Shown here in pieces: positions 21,053 to 31,760 of a stretch of 64,000 nucleotides of DNA. Below the pieces are notes generated by a model. It was not told the DNA's origin, ran no database searches, and was given only the letters and a program-made list of their open reading frames with translations. Within the stretch, counting starts at the first letter, position 1, and each line of letters begins with the position of its first letter. This DNA comes from Gracilaria gracilis (Eukaryota; Rhodophyta; Florideophyceae; Gracilariales; Gracilariaceae), in NCBI GenBank assembly GCA_030374805.1, contig JARGSG010000250.1:62001-126000 (forward strand), given 5' to 3'. A program made the position numbers and the translations under genes.

Positions 21053-21069
21053 CTCCCCCTTCTCAGGCT
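21053..21069 (-). other. Gypsy 1 polypurine tract
   Basis: On the element's sense strand the bases next to the 3' LTR read AGAAGGGGGAGA, the primer for plus-strand DNA synthesis in LTR elements. Gypsy 2 has the similar AGGAGGGGGATA at the same place. Confidence 0.8.
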
Positions 21070-21105
21070 AAAACTTCCGACTCGTTCGGCTTCTCACCTC
21101 CCATC

Positions 21106-22903
21106 ATGGGCCTATATAGTCCGGACTCCGGCGGTGAGCCTAACGACCACTCGGACTCCAACAACTTGGCACTCGTACCATACTTGGCACCTTCGACTCT
21201 CATCGACACAGCGATGCCTACCAATAACAACAACACCTCCGGTAATCCCGGCGCTCCCCCAGGTGGGACTGCGCGAATGACCGCTGCCGGACCGCGGTTC
21301 CGGTCGGTACCCTTGCCTTAATCGTCGGGGGCTTCCGCTTCCGGCGCGGCGTCCGCTGCGACAGCAGCGACTCCGGATCTAGCTCCCGTGTGGGATTGGT
21401 TCCATGCTAGCGTGCCGACAAATACGGGAGGATGGCCCAGTCTTGGGAGTCTCCGCGTACGCGATCCTCACCGCCATAGCGGCCTGTTTGCACAAGCCCC
21501 GTGGTTCAATGCCGAAGCCGTTCGGAATGAAGCGTTGATCAACTCCTACGCCATTGACGGTATCCTCCCCGGAGGGCTTCCCGTTAGCGTCGTCCGCTCA
21601 TGGGACTGGCTCGCCCGTATCACGGTCCATCCAAAATTGTCTCTGGTATACGAGAAGCGAGAGCCTGGCGTTCGCTCGCCGGGAGATTGCCCGCACTGGG
21701 TATGCGCGACATTTTCGGGCGCCGAACGAGCATCCGGTTCCGTCCCATCACGGGTTTGACGTGGCCTACTACCGTACGTTCGGCGAGGTTGAGTACGGAG
21801 ATCGACTGGCTGTTGCCTTCGACGAGATTGACCGCTATGCGGATGTCGTCCAGCCCCACCAGGATCTCATCCTGTGGGCTCGTCCGATTCTTCGGGCCGA
21901 GTTCCGGTACCTCCGCAAGTCGTCGCGGCGCGAGTTCTTCGAGGGCCTCCGTCACGAGAGGAAGTGGCGATCCCGCTTCGGGGTTCTGGTGCCGTACCAA
22001 TGCTCGGAGGTTGAGCGAATCGCGGCGCGTTCCCGTCAAGGGCGATACGTTCCGCTGCCATCGTTCTGGCCTGCGGTCGAGGTCCCTCGAGGGTGCCATG
22101 TGGAGCTCCCCCCATGCCTGACATACGTCGGGTCGTACTACATGAAGAATCCGCCGCGCGGCCTTTGGAGCATCCTTGCCACCGAATGGACTGTCCGTGT
22201 CGCGGCTTTCCTGCTCTGGGAGGCTTATGATCATTACCGGCTTTGGTTTGTGCCGGAGATGATTCGCCGATCCATTCGGAATTTGGACCTCACCGATGTG
22301 CTCGGGTCCGTCCGCAACGCGCGGGAGGTGGTGTCCTTGGTGGAGGTCATCGACGGTGTCGAGTGGGACTCCGTGCCTGCTAGTCAGGTCTCCAAGGGTA
22401 TCCGTCGGGTTACAGGCCGGTCTCCCGGACGCGACGTCAACGCTGGCGACTTTGTATACTTCGACCGATGGGAATGGGAGATAGTCACAGCCGCCGAGGC
22501 GCGGGAGCGGCGTCAGGTCGAGCGGAGCATCCCAGAAGGCCATCCTCGTTGGTTCGTCTTCGTCGACGACGAGGAGGACGAGAGCCTTGATGAGGCAGGG
22601 AGCCCTATGGACCAGGGAGCGGACCAGCAGATCGACGTGATCGACGTAACCGGAGATGACGGCGGATCCGCTGATGCGGTAGTGCAGGGTACGCCCAACT
22701 CGGTTGGCGCGTGGCAGGCCTCCGCTTCTGCGGGCGGGGCCGGTTCGAGTACTGACCCCCAGGCGATCGTCATCCGCAGTTTCCTTCGCGGCATGGGTGT
22801 GCCCGTGTCTGACACGGTGACCGACTTGGCGCAGCTGCAGGGCCTTGCGGCTCAGTGGTTCGCCCAAGGTCGTGGGTCCGGTTCCAGACCGTCCGGCGTG
22901 TGA
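21106..22903 (+). pseudogene. Antisense ORF region of gypsy 1 (conserved, unrecognised protein)
   Basis: This open region runs opposite to gag and pol, between the 3' LTR and the end of pol. Most of it is one long uninterrupted reading frame; about two breaks lie toward its start. The deduced protein resembles that of the antisense region in gypsy 2 (46.1-48.1 kb): APWFNAEAVRNEALINSYA here against APWFHPTAVFNEKLIASYA there, SRFGVLVPYQ against SRFGFLVPYQ, and GLWSILATEW against GLWSVVLTEW. It is Trp/Tyr/Arg-rich in the middle and acidic, Asp/Glu-rich near the end, with no signal peptide or zinc motif. I know no family for it. Antisense ORFs at this place are known in some plant gypsy elements (Tat/Ogre type), but I cannot link this sequence to them. 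It could bind element RNA or regulate it; that is speculation. Confidence 0.75.
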
Positions 22904-23191
22904 TCGAACTCCGTAGATACCAATATCTCTTGGCCCTATCATTAAATGTTTCCGGTTGCTACCGGCTTTTAGCAAATTCTCTTCATCCCTACCCCTCCTC
23001 AGGGGGCAGCACCCCGCGAGGGGCGCCTGTTCGTTATCTAAGGGAGGTATTCCGCTTGAAGCGGCAAATTCCTGTTCTTCGACTTCCTCTTCTTAGGCTT
23101 CTTCTTCGTCTTCTTCTTCTATTCCACTGTATAGTGGCTTGTCCGCAGAAGCGGCAAATGTTCCGCGTGAGCGGCATAGCTAATGTGGGGG

Positions 23192-26100
23192 TTAACCCAC
23201 TTGGGCTTTGTCGAGCGTGTCCGGTGTCGGCGTACCGGTCCTCCGGTGGTACTGAAGTACTTTCGAGCGGGGCAGGTGCTCGATAGGTTCGTGTGTGTCC
23301 TCCGAAGGGGGGTAGCCGTACCAGCGGACTTGGTATACCAGCTCTCCAGTAGAGTCTAGGCCGTGTTTGACTATACGGTCCACTACGAACTCGCGTTCGT
23401 AGACACTCCGCTCTGGCGCCTTGACCAGTGGGTCCTCGCCAGAGGCGTTCGATGGGTCCTCGTTAGCGGGGCGGACTGCTCTTCCACTGTCGTGGCGATC
23501 GCGGGTGATGGCCTTCGACTTCCGTCTAGGCGGCAATGCATCCTGTACACCAGGTCTCGGTTGCGCTCCCCAGGGAGCTCCTCGGAGGGTTACGCTCCCC
23601 AGTGAGGGGTCTGGAGCCACTTGCTTCTGCGGTTGCTGTGGGATCCCGTCTGGACGGACTGCGAGCTTCCGGTGTTCCGGCGAGATCGTCCCAATCGACG
23701 GGAAACCAACCTCCGTGTGAGGGGCTAGCGAGCGGTGTTCCGTTACGCCCGTTGACGACGGTTCGCCGCCCACGGCGGACTGTGTGGTACCAACCGTCGC
23801 GGCGCCGTGGTGAGCCATATCAATTACGGATCTCCCGGTTTTTGACGGCTCATCACTCTCCGTGGCACGCGTGTGCCCACGGCGTGCGTTGTCATACGCA
23901 TTGTCATCCTTCAAGGGAGGCGGTTCATCCACTGTGCGTGGCCCGTGTCGCGCCGTGCGCGCGTCCAACTTAATTGGCTTCTGTCCACCTAGAGTGGTGT
24001 CCACCTGTACTGATGTGGCCGTGTGCTCTGCGGTTCGCGTGCCATTATCGACCAAGTCGATTGCACCTCCCAAACTTGGGTCTGCCGTCACAGCACGGTC
24101 TTTAACAACCAATTTCTCTTCCGAATGATCGGTCTCCTCCGCTGTCGGGGCAACATCGGTCTCCTCTCCATTCCGCAGTAGCGGTGCGTCGCCGGGTGTG
24201 CTCCCGGACGTCGGGTTTTGAACGGCGCCGCTGCTGTTGCGGGTCTGCGCGTCCTCCGTGGGCGACGGCAATGAGCCAGCGACAACTTCCACTTCGTGGC
24301 CCGCCGTGTCTGGGTGCGCATCCCGTTTAGGCGTAATCTCTCTAAGTGAGGACTCCGCTTGCAGCGGCGACGATGGAGACCATAACTGGGCATCCCGTGA
24401 CATTGGGCTCTCGACGGGGCGCTTACTGTCACACGTCCGTGCGTTCTCCGTCCGCGACGGCAAAGCAACCCCCACTCCGTTCCTGGCGGTGTCCCGCGAG
24501 GGTGCAGTATCCGTTTGCAACGGCGTAGACTGCAAAGGAGCAGCGCAACCAGAATGAGCGTCCCCCTCCCCCTCCTTAGCTGGAGCGGCGGGGCCCGGAG
24601 CGATAATCCCAGTAGTGGGCACGATGCGTGTGTGCACATACGCATCTGGCCCAATTTTCGGGGTACGTTCCGATTCCGTAGGGAGGTCGGCCAGACCGCG
24701 CGCGGCGTGCGGTAGAATTGACAGGCCGAGCGGGGCGTCCCTGCTAATAGCCAGAGGCGCTGCCGGGGTAGTATCCGACCTGGTCGGTCCGGGATGGGCT
24801 TCTTGCACGGTGGGTTCCGGCGGTGGTGCCGGCGTAACGCGATCACGCGAGAAGCGTTCGTGTTCACCCTTGACGTCAAGGACAACCGTTGTATCGGTAG
24901 TAGAAATAACCCTGTAAGGGCCGTCCGCTATCGGAGAAAGTTTATGGCGTTTCTCTTTTTCCGGATTGTAGTATTCTTTCCGGAGAAATACATAGCCACC
25001 TTCCCTGATGTGTGGGGCATTCTTTCGCACACGTGCGTCGAAGTTCCGCTTGTAGGCGGCTTGTGCCTTAGCGATTTGCTGCCCAACTACGGGAATGATT
25101 TGCTTCAGCCATTGCTTCCAGGCGTCCCTGTGTAGACGGGGTGAAGGGAACTTATCCAGCGTAGGTTGGGGCTCGACAGCCACCGATGGTGGGACACGCG
25201 ATAAGACCAGTTCGAACGGAGAGATCTGGGTAGTGCGATGTACCTGCGTATTGTAGGCATATGTCACCGCATCGGTGTAGAGATCCCATTCCGACGGGTG
25301 GTCGGCGACAAAGGTTCGCAGCGCATTCAGCATGGTGCGATTGAAGCGCTCCACCTGGCCGTTACTTTGCGGATGGTAGGTCGTAGTAAACCAGTTCTTA
25401 ATGTCCAGTATTCGACACACGTCCTGGAAGAACTTCGCAGTGAATTGCGACCCATTATCCGATAGTAACTCAATCGGCGGTCCGTAGACAAACACCCAGT
25501 GGGTTACGAACGCTTGCGCGACCGCACTGGCGGTGATCTTCGTCAGCGGAACTGTCCGCACGAGCTTCGAAAAGCGGTCGGTTATGACGAGTAAAAACCG
25601 ATTACCTCGGCGAGTCCGAATAAACTCACCGAGTATGTCAATCGCCACGAACTCAAGTGGGGCCCTTGCGGGGAAGAGTACCAACTGTTTGGAGTATTTC
25701 CGCAGTTTGACGCGGTTCTTTGCACAACCAGAGCATCCACGAGCAGTGGCGTACGCATCGAATGCCATAGCTGGCCAATAGAAGTCCTTCCTGAGGGTGT
25801 AGTACAACTTCCTTCCACCAGGGTGGGCCGACAACTTCGCGTAATGCGACAAATGCAAGACTCGAGATTGAAGCGAGTGAGGTACCACAATCTGTGGTCG
25901 GTCAGTAACCGTTCGAACCAAGAATCCTTGGTCGTTCATGACAAAAGGCAGTTGAGCTCCACCGTTCAGACGGGCGCGCACCCTACTGCAGAACGGGTCC
26001 GTATACTGTTCCCGGATCAGTTCTTCCGGTGTTATCGGCACGAATGATCCCGGTACTGGCTCCGTATCTGAAACGGCTAAGACAGCGTCATAGACGTCCC

Positions 26101-28738
26101 ATCCCTCCAAATCTTTGTCTTCGTCGTCCTCCATAAAGAAACAGGGTATTTCCAGATCATCGACTGGCTCAGCTTCGGCCGCAGTCGGTAAGCGGGAAAG
26201 TGCATCAGCCTGAGTGTTCAGGATTCCCTTCTTGTACTGCACGTCGAAGTTGAACTCCGATAATCTTAGCCTCCACCGCATCAAGCGGCCAGAGGGCTCC
26301 GCAATCGATAGAAGCCACCGCAGAGCCGAATGGTCGGTATGAACGGTAAAATGTCCTCCCATGAGGTACGGTCGCAGCGTCTGGAGAGCCCAGACTACTG
26401 CTAAGCATTCTTTCTCGGGTACCGAGTAATTCCTTTCATGTACGTTAAGGCTTCGGGACCAAAAACCAATTGGAAGTCGTTCGCCACTCTCCGTGGTCTG
26501 AAACAGCGCACAGCCGATCTGGAAATGGCTGGCATCCGTATCGATGGCATAGGGCAATCCGAGTTTCGCCAGGGAAAGAATTGGCGGCGTAGTTACTGCA
26601 TCAATGAGCGATGAGAATGCCGTTGCCTTACGGTCATCGAATGGTTCCAGTTTCACTGGCTGTCCCTTTCGCAAGAGTTCATTCAATGGAGCTGCTATAT
26701 CCGCGAAGTGCGGAATAAAACGGCGGTAGACATTGCAAAGGCCGAGGAAGGATCGGAGTTCCGTCTGAGTCCGTGAGTGTTTGGCCTCCTTGAGGGACCG
26801 CACACGTACAGCGTCAATCGATAGCCGTCCCGGACGGATTATGTGGCCGAGATATTTCACGGTATCGGTAAAGAACTCGCACTTCTTCACCTTCAGTGTG
26901 ATGCCTGCCTCTCGTAGGACTCGCATCACCTCCCGAACGTGAGTCAAGTGCTCGTCCAGGTTACTGGAAAACACAATGATGTCATCCAGGTATACCAGGC
27001 ACGTTTTCCACTTAAAGCGGGCAAGCAAAATATCCACTGCTCTTTGGAAAGTGGCAGGGGCGTTCGTGAGCCCGAAGGGCATCCGGTTGAATCGGTATAG
27101 TCCTTTATGACATACAAACGCCGTTTTATCACGGTCCTCTGCCCTAATTGGGACTTGCCAATATCCCCAGTTTGCGTCGAGGGTCGTGAACACCTTTGCG
27201 CTTCCGAGCGAATCGATACATTCGTCCATCCTCGGGATGGGATACACGTCCTTGACGGTAGCCGCGTTAAGCTTGCGGTAATCGATACAAAAACGCCAAG
27301 ACCCATCGGGTTTGGGAGCGAGTACCACGGGCGAGGCCCATGGCGACTGGGCCGGTTCAATGACTCCGGCGCGGAGCATCTTCTCGACTTGAGTCTTCTC
27401 TTCTTCCCGAGCTGTCGGTCCTGCCCTGTAGGGGTGTTGCGAGATTGGCCGAGTGTTCGGCATCAAATCTATCCGATGTTCGGTGATCCCAATTTTCCCA
27501 AGGGAACCGTCCCACATGAGGGTGAACTCACGTAGCATATCCCGTAACTTCTCACGGTGAGACTCTGGGACATGGTTAAAGTCTAGAGACTCGAGCTCCT
27601 GTGCGGGGTCCTTCTTCTCAGATCCAGGTGATTCTGGCCTTCCTTCCGACAGTGTCGGCGTTGCTTCTTTCGACGAGTTCAACACTTCTTTACCCGACGA
27701 GTTCGGCTCAGCGTCTCCCGACGAAGTCTTTGGTACAGTTGTGTCAGCGCACTTCCCCTCTCCCTCTTCAGCTTCGAGAATTCCGAGAACCTCGGCGGTA
27801 GAGACCTGTGTGGGTACAATAGCCACCGGGTGTGGTAACATGGAACCAATGACTTGGTTCTTTACCAACCTCTGTTGGGAGGAGCTGAAATTAGCAACCA
27901 ATACCCTGAAGAACTTTTCTGGCTCAACAAGTACAATCCCATTCGCGAGGGCCACGTTCTGCCTTTCGTAAAGGAGAGGCAATGGGTGAACGGTTTGCAG
28001 GCCGTGCTGTAGGGACGTGACCGTGACCCATGTCTGGGATTCCGGTGGAATGCAAAAAGACCGAGCCACTCGGAGCTTCGTAGATGAACGGTGCGATTCT
28101 GCTGGCTGCTTGGCCACTGGCAATGGGACTTGCTTCTTGAAAGCCTTTCGTAAAGGTCGCCGAACAATTGGCACTGTTGTGCCGTCCTCCACCTCGACGG
28201 TCCTTTTCCGTGGTCGAATTGCTTCGACAAAACGGTCGCAGAAATCACATCCGAGTGTGACCGGCGCAGCTAAACGCTTGCAGACTATGAAGTCCAAGCG
28301 GACAACGCAACGGCCAAGCCTGAAAATCAGGTCAATTACTCCTACGATTGAAAGGGGCCTATTGTTTGCATCCGCTATCTCGGTCGGCGGGGCCGGCCGA
28401 ATCTGAGACAATAACTGCGGCGGAATAAGCGATTGAACCAAGAAGTTTGGACCAGCACCCGTGTCGAGAACGGAGAACTGCCGAACCATATAATGGTCGG
28501 ATATCCCGAGGTCGGCGAAAACTTTGTAGTTTCGTTTCGCCATGACCAGGACTCTATTGGGAGCGCGGAAATTGCGTGACCGTACCCACGGGCGACGGAG
28601 AACACCGAGATGTTCCGAGTCCACGTCTGTCGTGGCCATCTTCCTCGTAAGGATCGTGACCGGGGAGCGAGGCTTTGCAACCTCCGGCGCAGTTGAGCTC
28701 GACTGCGTTTGCGCCGCTCTTTCAAAGGAGGCTCCCAT
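23192..28738 (-). CDS. pol: Gypsy 1 pol polyprotein with C-terminal chromodomain
   Basis: A single long open frame of 1848 residues. The protease active site is DTGAGPNF near residue 92. Reverse transcriptase shows FGLTNAPATFQ and YLDDIIVFS near residue 583. RNase H follows (DTDASHFQIG, VHTDHSALRWLL). The integrase has an H-H-C-C zinc region (SHYAKLSAHPGG...GCSGCAKN) and a DDE core with VAIDILGEF, LSDNGSQFTAKF and HPQSNGQVERFNR. Then comes an unusually long linker of about 500 residues rich in Pro, Thr, Asp and Arg. The last about 60 residues form a chromodomain (YEREFVVDRIVKHGLD, YQVRWYGYPPSEDTHEPIE). Chromodomains steer integration to particular chromatin in chromoviruses (family knowledge). 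The length and intact motifs fit a recently active copy. Confidence 0.93.
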   Translation of the reverse strand: MGASFERAAQTQSSSTAPEVAKPRSPVTILTRKMATTDVDSEHLGVLRRPWVRSRNFRAPNRVLVMAKRNYKVFADLGISDHYMVRQFSVLDTGAGPNFLVQSLIPPQLLSQIRPAPPTEIADANNRPLSIVGVIDLIFRLGRCVVRLDFIVCKRLAAPVTLGCDFCDRFVEAIRPRKRTVEVEDGTTVPIVRRPLRKAFKKQVPLPVAKQPAESHRSSTKLRVARSFCIPPESQTWVTVTSLQHGLQTVHPLPLLYERQNVALANGIVLVEPEKFFRVLVANFSSSQQRLVKNQVIGSMLPHPVAIVPTQVSTAEVLGILEAEEGEGKCADTTVPKTSSGDAEPNSSGKEVLNSSKEATPTLSEGRPESPGSEKKDPAQELESLDFNHVPESHREKLRDMLREFTLMWDGSLGKIGITEHRIDLMPNTRPISQHPYRAGPTAREEEKTQVEKMLRAGVIEPAQSPWASPVVLAPKPDGSWRFCIDYRKLNAATVKDVYPIPRMDECIDSLGSAKVFTTLDANWGYWQVPIRAEDRDKTAFVCHKGLYRFNRMPFGLTNAPATFQRAVDILLARFKWKTCLVYLDDIIVFSSNLDEHLTHVREVMRVLREAGITLKVKKCEFFTDTVKYLGHIIRPGRLSIDAVRVRSLKEAKHSRTQTELRSFLGLCNVYRRFIPHFADIAAPLNELLRKGQPVKLEPFDDRKATAFSSLIDAVTTPPILSLAKLGLPYAIDTDASHFQIGCALFQTTESGERLPIGFWSRSLNVHERNYSVPEKECLAVVWALQTLRPYLMGGHFTVHTDHSALRWLLSIAEPSGRLMRWRLRLSEFNFDVQYKKGILNTQADALSRLPTAAEAEPVDDLEIPCFFMEDDEDKDLEGWDVYDAVLAVSDTEPVPGSFVPITPEELIREQYTDPFCSRVRARLNGGAQLPFVMNDQGFLVRTVTDRPQIVVPHSLQSRVLHLSHYAKLSAHPGGRKLYYTLRKDFYWPAMAFDAYATARGCSGCAKNRVKLRKYSKQLVLFPARAPLEFVAIDILGEFIRTRRGNRFLLVITDRFSKLVRTVPLTKITASAVAQAFVTHWVFVYGPPIELLSDNGSQFTAKFFQDVCRILDIKNWFTTTYHPQSNGQVERFNRTMLNALRTFVADHPSEWDLYTDAVTYAYNTQVHRTTQISPFELVLSRVPPSVAVEPQPTLDKFPSPRLHRDAWKQWLKQIIPVVGQQIAKAQAAYKRNFDARVRKNAPHIREGGYVFLRKEYYNPEKEKRHKLSPIADGPYRVISTTDTTVVLDVKGEHERFSRDRVTPAPPPEPTVQEAHPGPTRSDTTPAAPLAISRDAPLGLSILPHAARGLADLPTESERTPKIGPDAYVHTRIVPTTGIIAPGPAAPAKEGEGDAHSGCAAPLQSTPLQTDTAPSRDTARNGVGVALPSRTENARTCDSKRPVESPMSRDAQLWSPSSPLQAESSLREITPKRDAHPDTAGHEVEVVAGSLPSPTEDAQTRNSSGAVQNPTSGSTPGDAPLLRNGEETDVAPTAEETDHSEEKLVVKDRAVTADPSLGGAIDLVDNGTRTAEHTATSVQVDTTLGGQKPIKLDARTARHGPRTVDEPPPLKDDNAYDNARRGHTRATESDEPSKTGRSVIDMAHHGAATVGTTQSAVGGEPSSTGVTEHRSLAPHTEVGFPSIGTISPEHRKLAVRPDGIPQQPQKQVAPDPSLGSVTLRGAPWGAQPRPGVQDALPPRRKSKAITRDRHDSGRAVRPANEDPSNASGEDPLVKAPERSVYEREFVVDRIVKHGLDSTGELVYQVRWYGYPPSEDTHEPIEHLPRSKVLQYHRRTGTPTPDTLDKAQVG

Positions 28739-28740
28739 GC

Positions 28741-30773
28741 TCAGTTTTTCTGAGCGTCGCCGCTATTTTGCGGAACCGCTGGGCTCGCAAATGCGGCTGC
28801 TGCTTCACCATGATGCGGTGAAGATTCATGTTTTCCAGGCTGAGTATCCGCCTTCGCAAGAAGGTACGATTTGTCGGGAACACGTTCCCGCTCGGCGGGC
28901 GTCAACGACTCATAATGGAGAACAATTTTTGCCATCTCCCTGAATGGTAACATACAGTTCGGGGCAATATGACCAGGTTTGTAGCAAACATGGCATATGA
29001 GCTGGCGAGGAGAATCCGCATTGGGCGGCCTTCGCTCCTGTCTCGGGGGGTAGAGGTCCCTCCACCCGGGACGGGAGTTTCTGTATCCGCCAGAGTGCGG
29101 CACTGGCAATGCCGGAACATGATTACCGGCGTACAGAGCAGGATCCGAATCTTCGGTTGTCGGTCTCATCGTGCATGGCAGGTCCGACGTTGCCAAAGAT
29201 TGGTCACTCTGCACTAGGTGCACGTTGTCGTAGTTTGCATGGACTGAACCTCTCGATTGATGCTGTGATAAATCCCTCTCTTCCAGATGGAATAGACGGC
29301 GTGTGCGAGACTTAATGCCGGCACGTGCCCGTGCCGCATCACCCTCAGCTTGGACAAATGAACCAGCTCCAAGTAGGAGATCTTGCGCTTGTTCTCCCGA
29401 TAACGGGCTACCAAAGTCCTAATCGAGGGAACCAAGCCGTCCACAAACATGGTACATTGCTCGGCCGCGGAGTAGACGTTCCAACAGCGGTGAAAGGCCT
29501 TATTCAACCGTGTAGAATAAACGGTCTCCGTCTCTTCCGGTCCTTGCTTTGTGTCGCTCAATGCGAGTATGGCCTCTTGAATTGCGTTCTCTGTAGCGTA
29601 GGATCGCAGGAGGTACTGTACAGCCTCTGGCCAACAGGTCACTGCTCCCTCGGAGGCACGAAACGATCCGCGGACAGAGTCGTACTGGTCCTCGGCCATA
29701 CCTTTTAAAAAGTAAGGCAGTGCGATGTAGGCTTGCGCCTCAGACATCCGAAGTACATCGGCTTCCCCAACATATCGGGCGAGAAAGTCCAACACTAGGA
29801 TTGGATCCTGCCCAGAGAACTTATTGGGCTTCAGTGTGAGCTCCAGCCTCTTAATGTGGTCTTTCACTCGTCCAGTCCCGCGAGGGGTCCTTTCTCCACT
29901 GGAGTCTTCCAGCCGATAATATCGGTACGACAGCAACTTCCGATACAATAAATTCGTCGGCTTCAGTTCCTTGAGTCCAAGGTGCTTTCGTCCTTTAGAA
30001 CGGCTCCGGGCAACGCCTTGCGTGGCCTCGGTGGCCCGGGAACGGGTAGCACGAGAGCGTGGGAGCTCGTCCTCACTTTCCGAAGAATCGGTTGACGAAT
30101 CCCTGACTTGGGCATTAGACTCAGAGGATGAAGGAGAGGACGAATCAGGTTCCAATTTAACCTTTCTCTTCTTTCCTGTATGGCGGTCCTTGGAGCGGTG
30201 CGACTTCCGAGAACCTTCGGAAACCGGCACGCCGGGCGCCACAGCATCGTGGATGATGGTGTGCTCGACCGTTTCCAGACGGGCCGCTAAGCGGTTTAAA
30301 CGATCAGCTGCCTTGTCATGCAGGACAGCCGATTCCTTTCGGTCTTCCATGATCTGGTTGACATCAGACCGTAAGACACGGACGTCTTGCGAAACATCCC
30401 GAACATCGGCTTCGTACAGCGGTTGCCGGAGTTTCGTAATGTCGTGAACCAGAGCCACGTGAGAGTTCTGCATCACGCGCTCTTGTGCCTTTAATTCACG
30501 GAGGGTATACTCGTCGGACCTCGACGACATGGCTTCAGCCGCTTGCGCGGAATTAGCCGGTTCTTGAGCGGGTGGGGCCCCATTGTTGGTACGGGGACCC
30601 CGGGAAGCCGGTGCTTGAGCGGTATCACCCGGGACGTTCAGTACATCCGTTGGTAACGGGGGGAGGCTCTGAGCCAGTCCAGATGATTCCGGTGGTCCGG
30701 CAATTGGGCCAGGTGCAGACCCAGCCTTTGAGCGACCGTTGTTACGGCGAGATGTCATTGTCCGCCGAAGCAA
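28741..30773 (-). CDS. gag: Gypsy 1 gag region with zinc knuckle
   Basis: This region lies between the primer-binding site and pol. The first part (MTSRRNNGRSKAG...) is Pro/Ser-rich, then charged (SSPSSSESNAQVRDSS), then a capsid-like retrotrans_gag region (FSGQDPILVLDFLARYVGEA, YFLKGMAEDQYDSVRG, TETVYSTRLNKAFHRC). The C-terminal part has one CCHC knuckle, CHVCYKPGHIAPNC, for RNA binding. The gag of gypsy 2 is clearly related. It looks whole or nearly so, with perhaps one break; a programmed frame change, which some gypsy elements use, cannot be excluded. Confidence 0.85.
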
Positions 30774-30889
30774 TCGGTAGTTTTAAACGAACGATTACCG
30801 CTTCCAGCAATAACGAAAAGTGGATTCTCCACACGCAGAGGGATACAGCACCAGTTTCCACTACAACAAAAGTTGGCCAGAAAGCCGTT

Positions 30890-30906
30890 TCTAGGTCGGG
30901 AGACCA
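30890..30906 (-). other. Gypsy 1 primer-binding site
   Basis: Two bases inside the 5' LTR the sense strand reads TGGTCTCCCGACCTAGA, expected to pair with a tRNA 3' end. Gypsy 2 has TGATCTCCCGACCTAGA at 38487-38503. I could not name the tRNA. Confidence 0.7.
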
Positions 30907-30908
30907 CT

Positions 30909-31760
30909 TGTGGGGCAAAGCCGGGAACGGAAGGAAAGAACACAAACCGCGCCAGCGGCTACGCACCCAAGGTGTTCAGCCTTGCTCCCTATTGGGGCAG
31001 AGCAGTGGCAGAACCCTCCGATGAGGCCGACACGTGCCGGGCGTAACTCCGGGCAGCCTCTTCCTGACTTACAGACGGATGTTGGGGGTGGCAATCGGGT
31101 TGCCAACAGGATGGATTCCACTGGGTGTGGCGTATCCCGTAGAAAAAGGGACGAGATAGAAGGTAGCAAAATGAGCCGCACTGCGGAGCACAGACTCGTG
31201 AGAGCTGGGAATAATCCCGAGACAAAAAGGGGCAAACCTGTACAACAGGGCGAAGTGTAACGAAGCCGTAAGACGGGAAAACAGAAAGAGTGTATGGAAG
31301 AATGATCAATAAGAAGCCGTAACGACGGATCGGTGCTTCTCGGTGACGGAGGTGGATAACTTGTCCGAATAAGCGGCGGTATTTCCCGGGAATGGGGCGA
31401 AAGACCGTGCGCAAGCGGAACTCAAGCTAGAGCCAACGCCTCGTTGAGGTTTACTTCCCCGTACAGTGGCGGCAAGTGCCGCCACTTATATACGGCTGAC
31501 AAATATCACTAAAATATCTAAGTACCCGGAACGCCGGCCAACACTACCCACGTGTACCTCCGTGGCACACTTGCAACGGCGTATCCGGTAATCGGGCGCG
31601 GGCACACACGTGTCGCGCCAATCCTACCCTTCATAGGCGGATCCCTAATCCGGGCCAAATAGGCAAATAGACTTCATAATAGTAGGAAGTTCAGCCGAAA
31701 ATAACAACGGATATATGAGCGGCATCCCCCTCAGTCCCTGCCAAGGGCAATTGCTCTACA
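30909..31760 (-). repeat. Gypsy 1, 5' LTR
   Basis: An 852-bp repeat nearly identical to 20200-21052. Confidence 0.95.

Larger units (their letters stand above)
20200..31760 (-). mobile_element. Ty3/gypsy LTR retrotransposon 1 with chromodomain and antisense ORF
   Basis: An 11.56-kb element in minus orientation, bounded by TG...CA LTRs of 853 and 852 bp and a 5-bp target duplication GCTGT (20195-20199 and 31761-31765). Order in its own sense: 5' LTR, primer-binding site, gag with CCHC knuckle, pol (protease, RT, RNase H, integrase, chromodomain), an extra region open on the opposite strand, polypurine tract, 3' LTR. By eye the LTRs differ by about six bases and one single-base gap, under 1%, so the insertion is young. 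The gag-pol part looks near whole, with at most one or two breaks; the antisense region has about two. It sits inside a pogo/Tigger transposon. Confidence 0.93.

Noticed and set aside
21620-22975. 451-codon minus-strand frame in gypsy 1
   Set aside because: It lies opposite the antisense region; only the plus-strand protein has a counterpart in gypsy 2.
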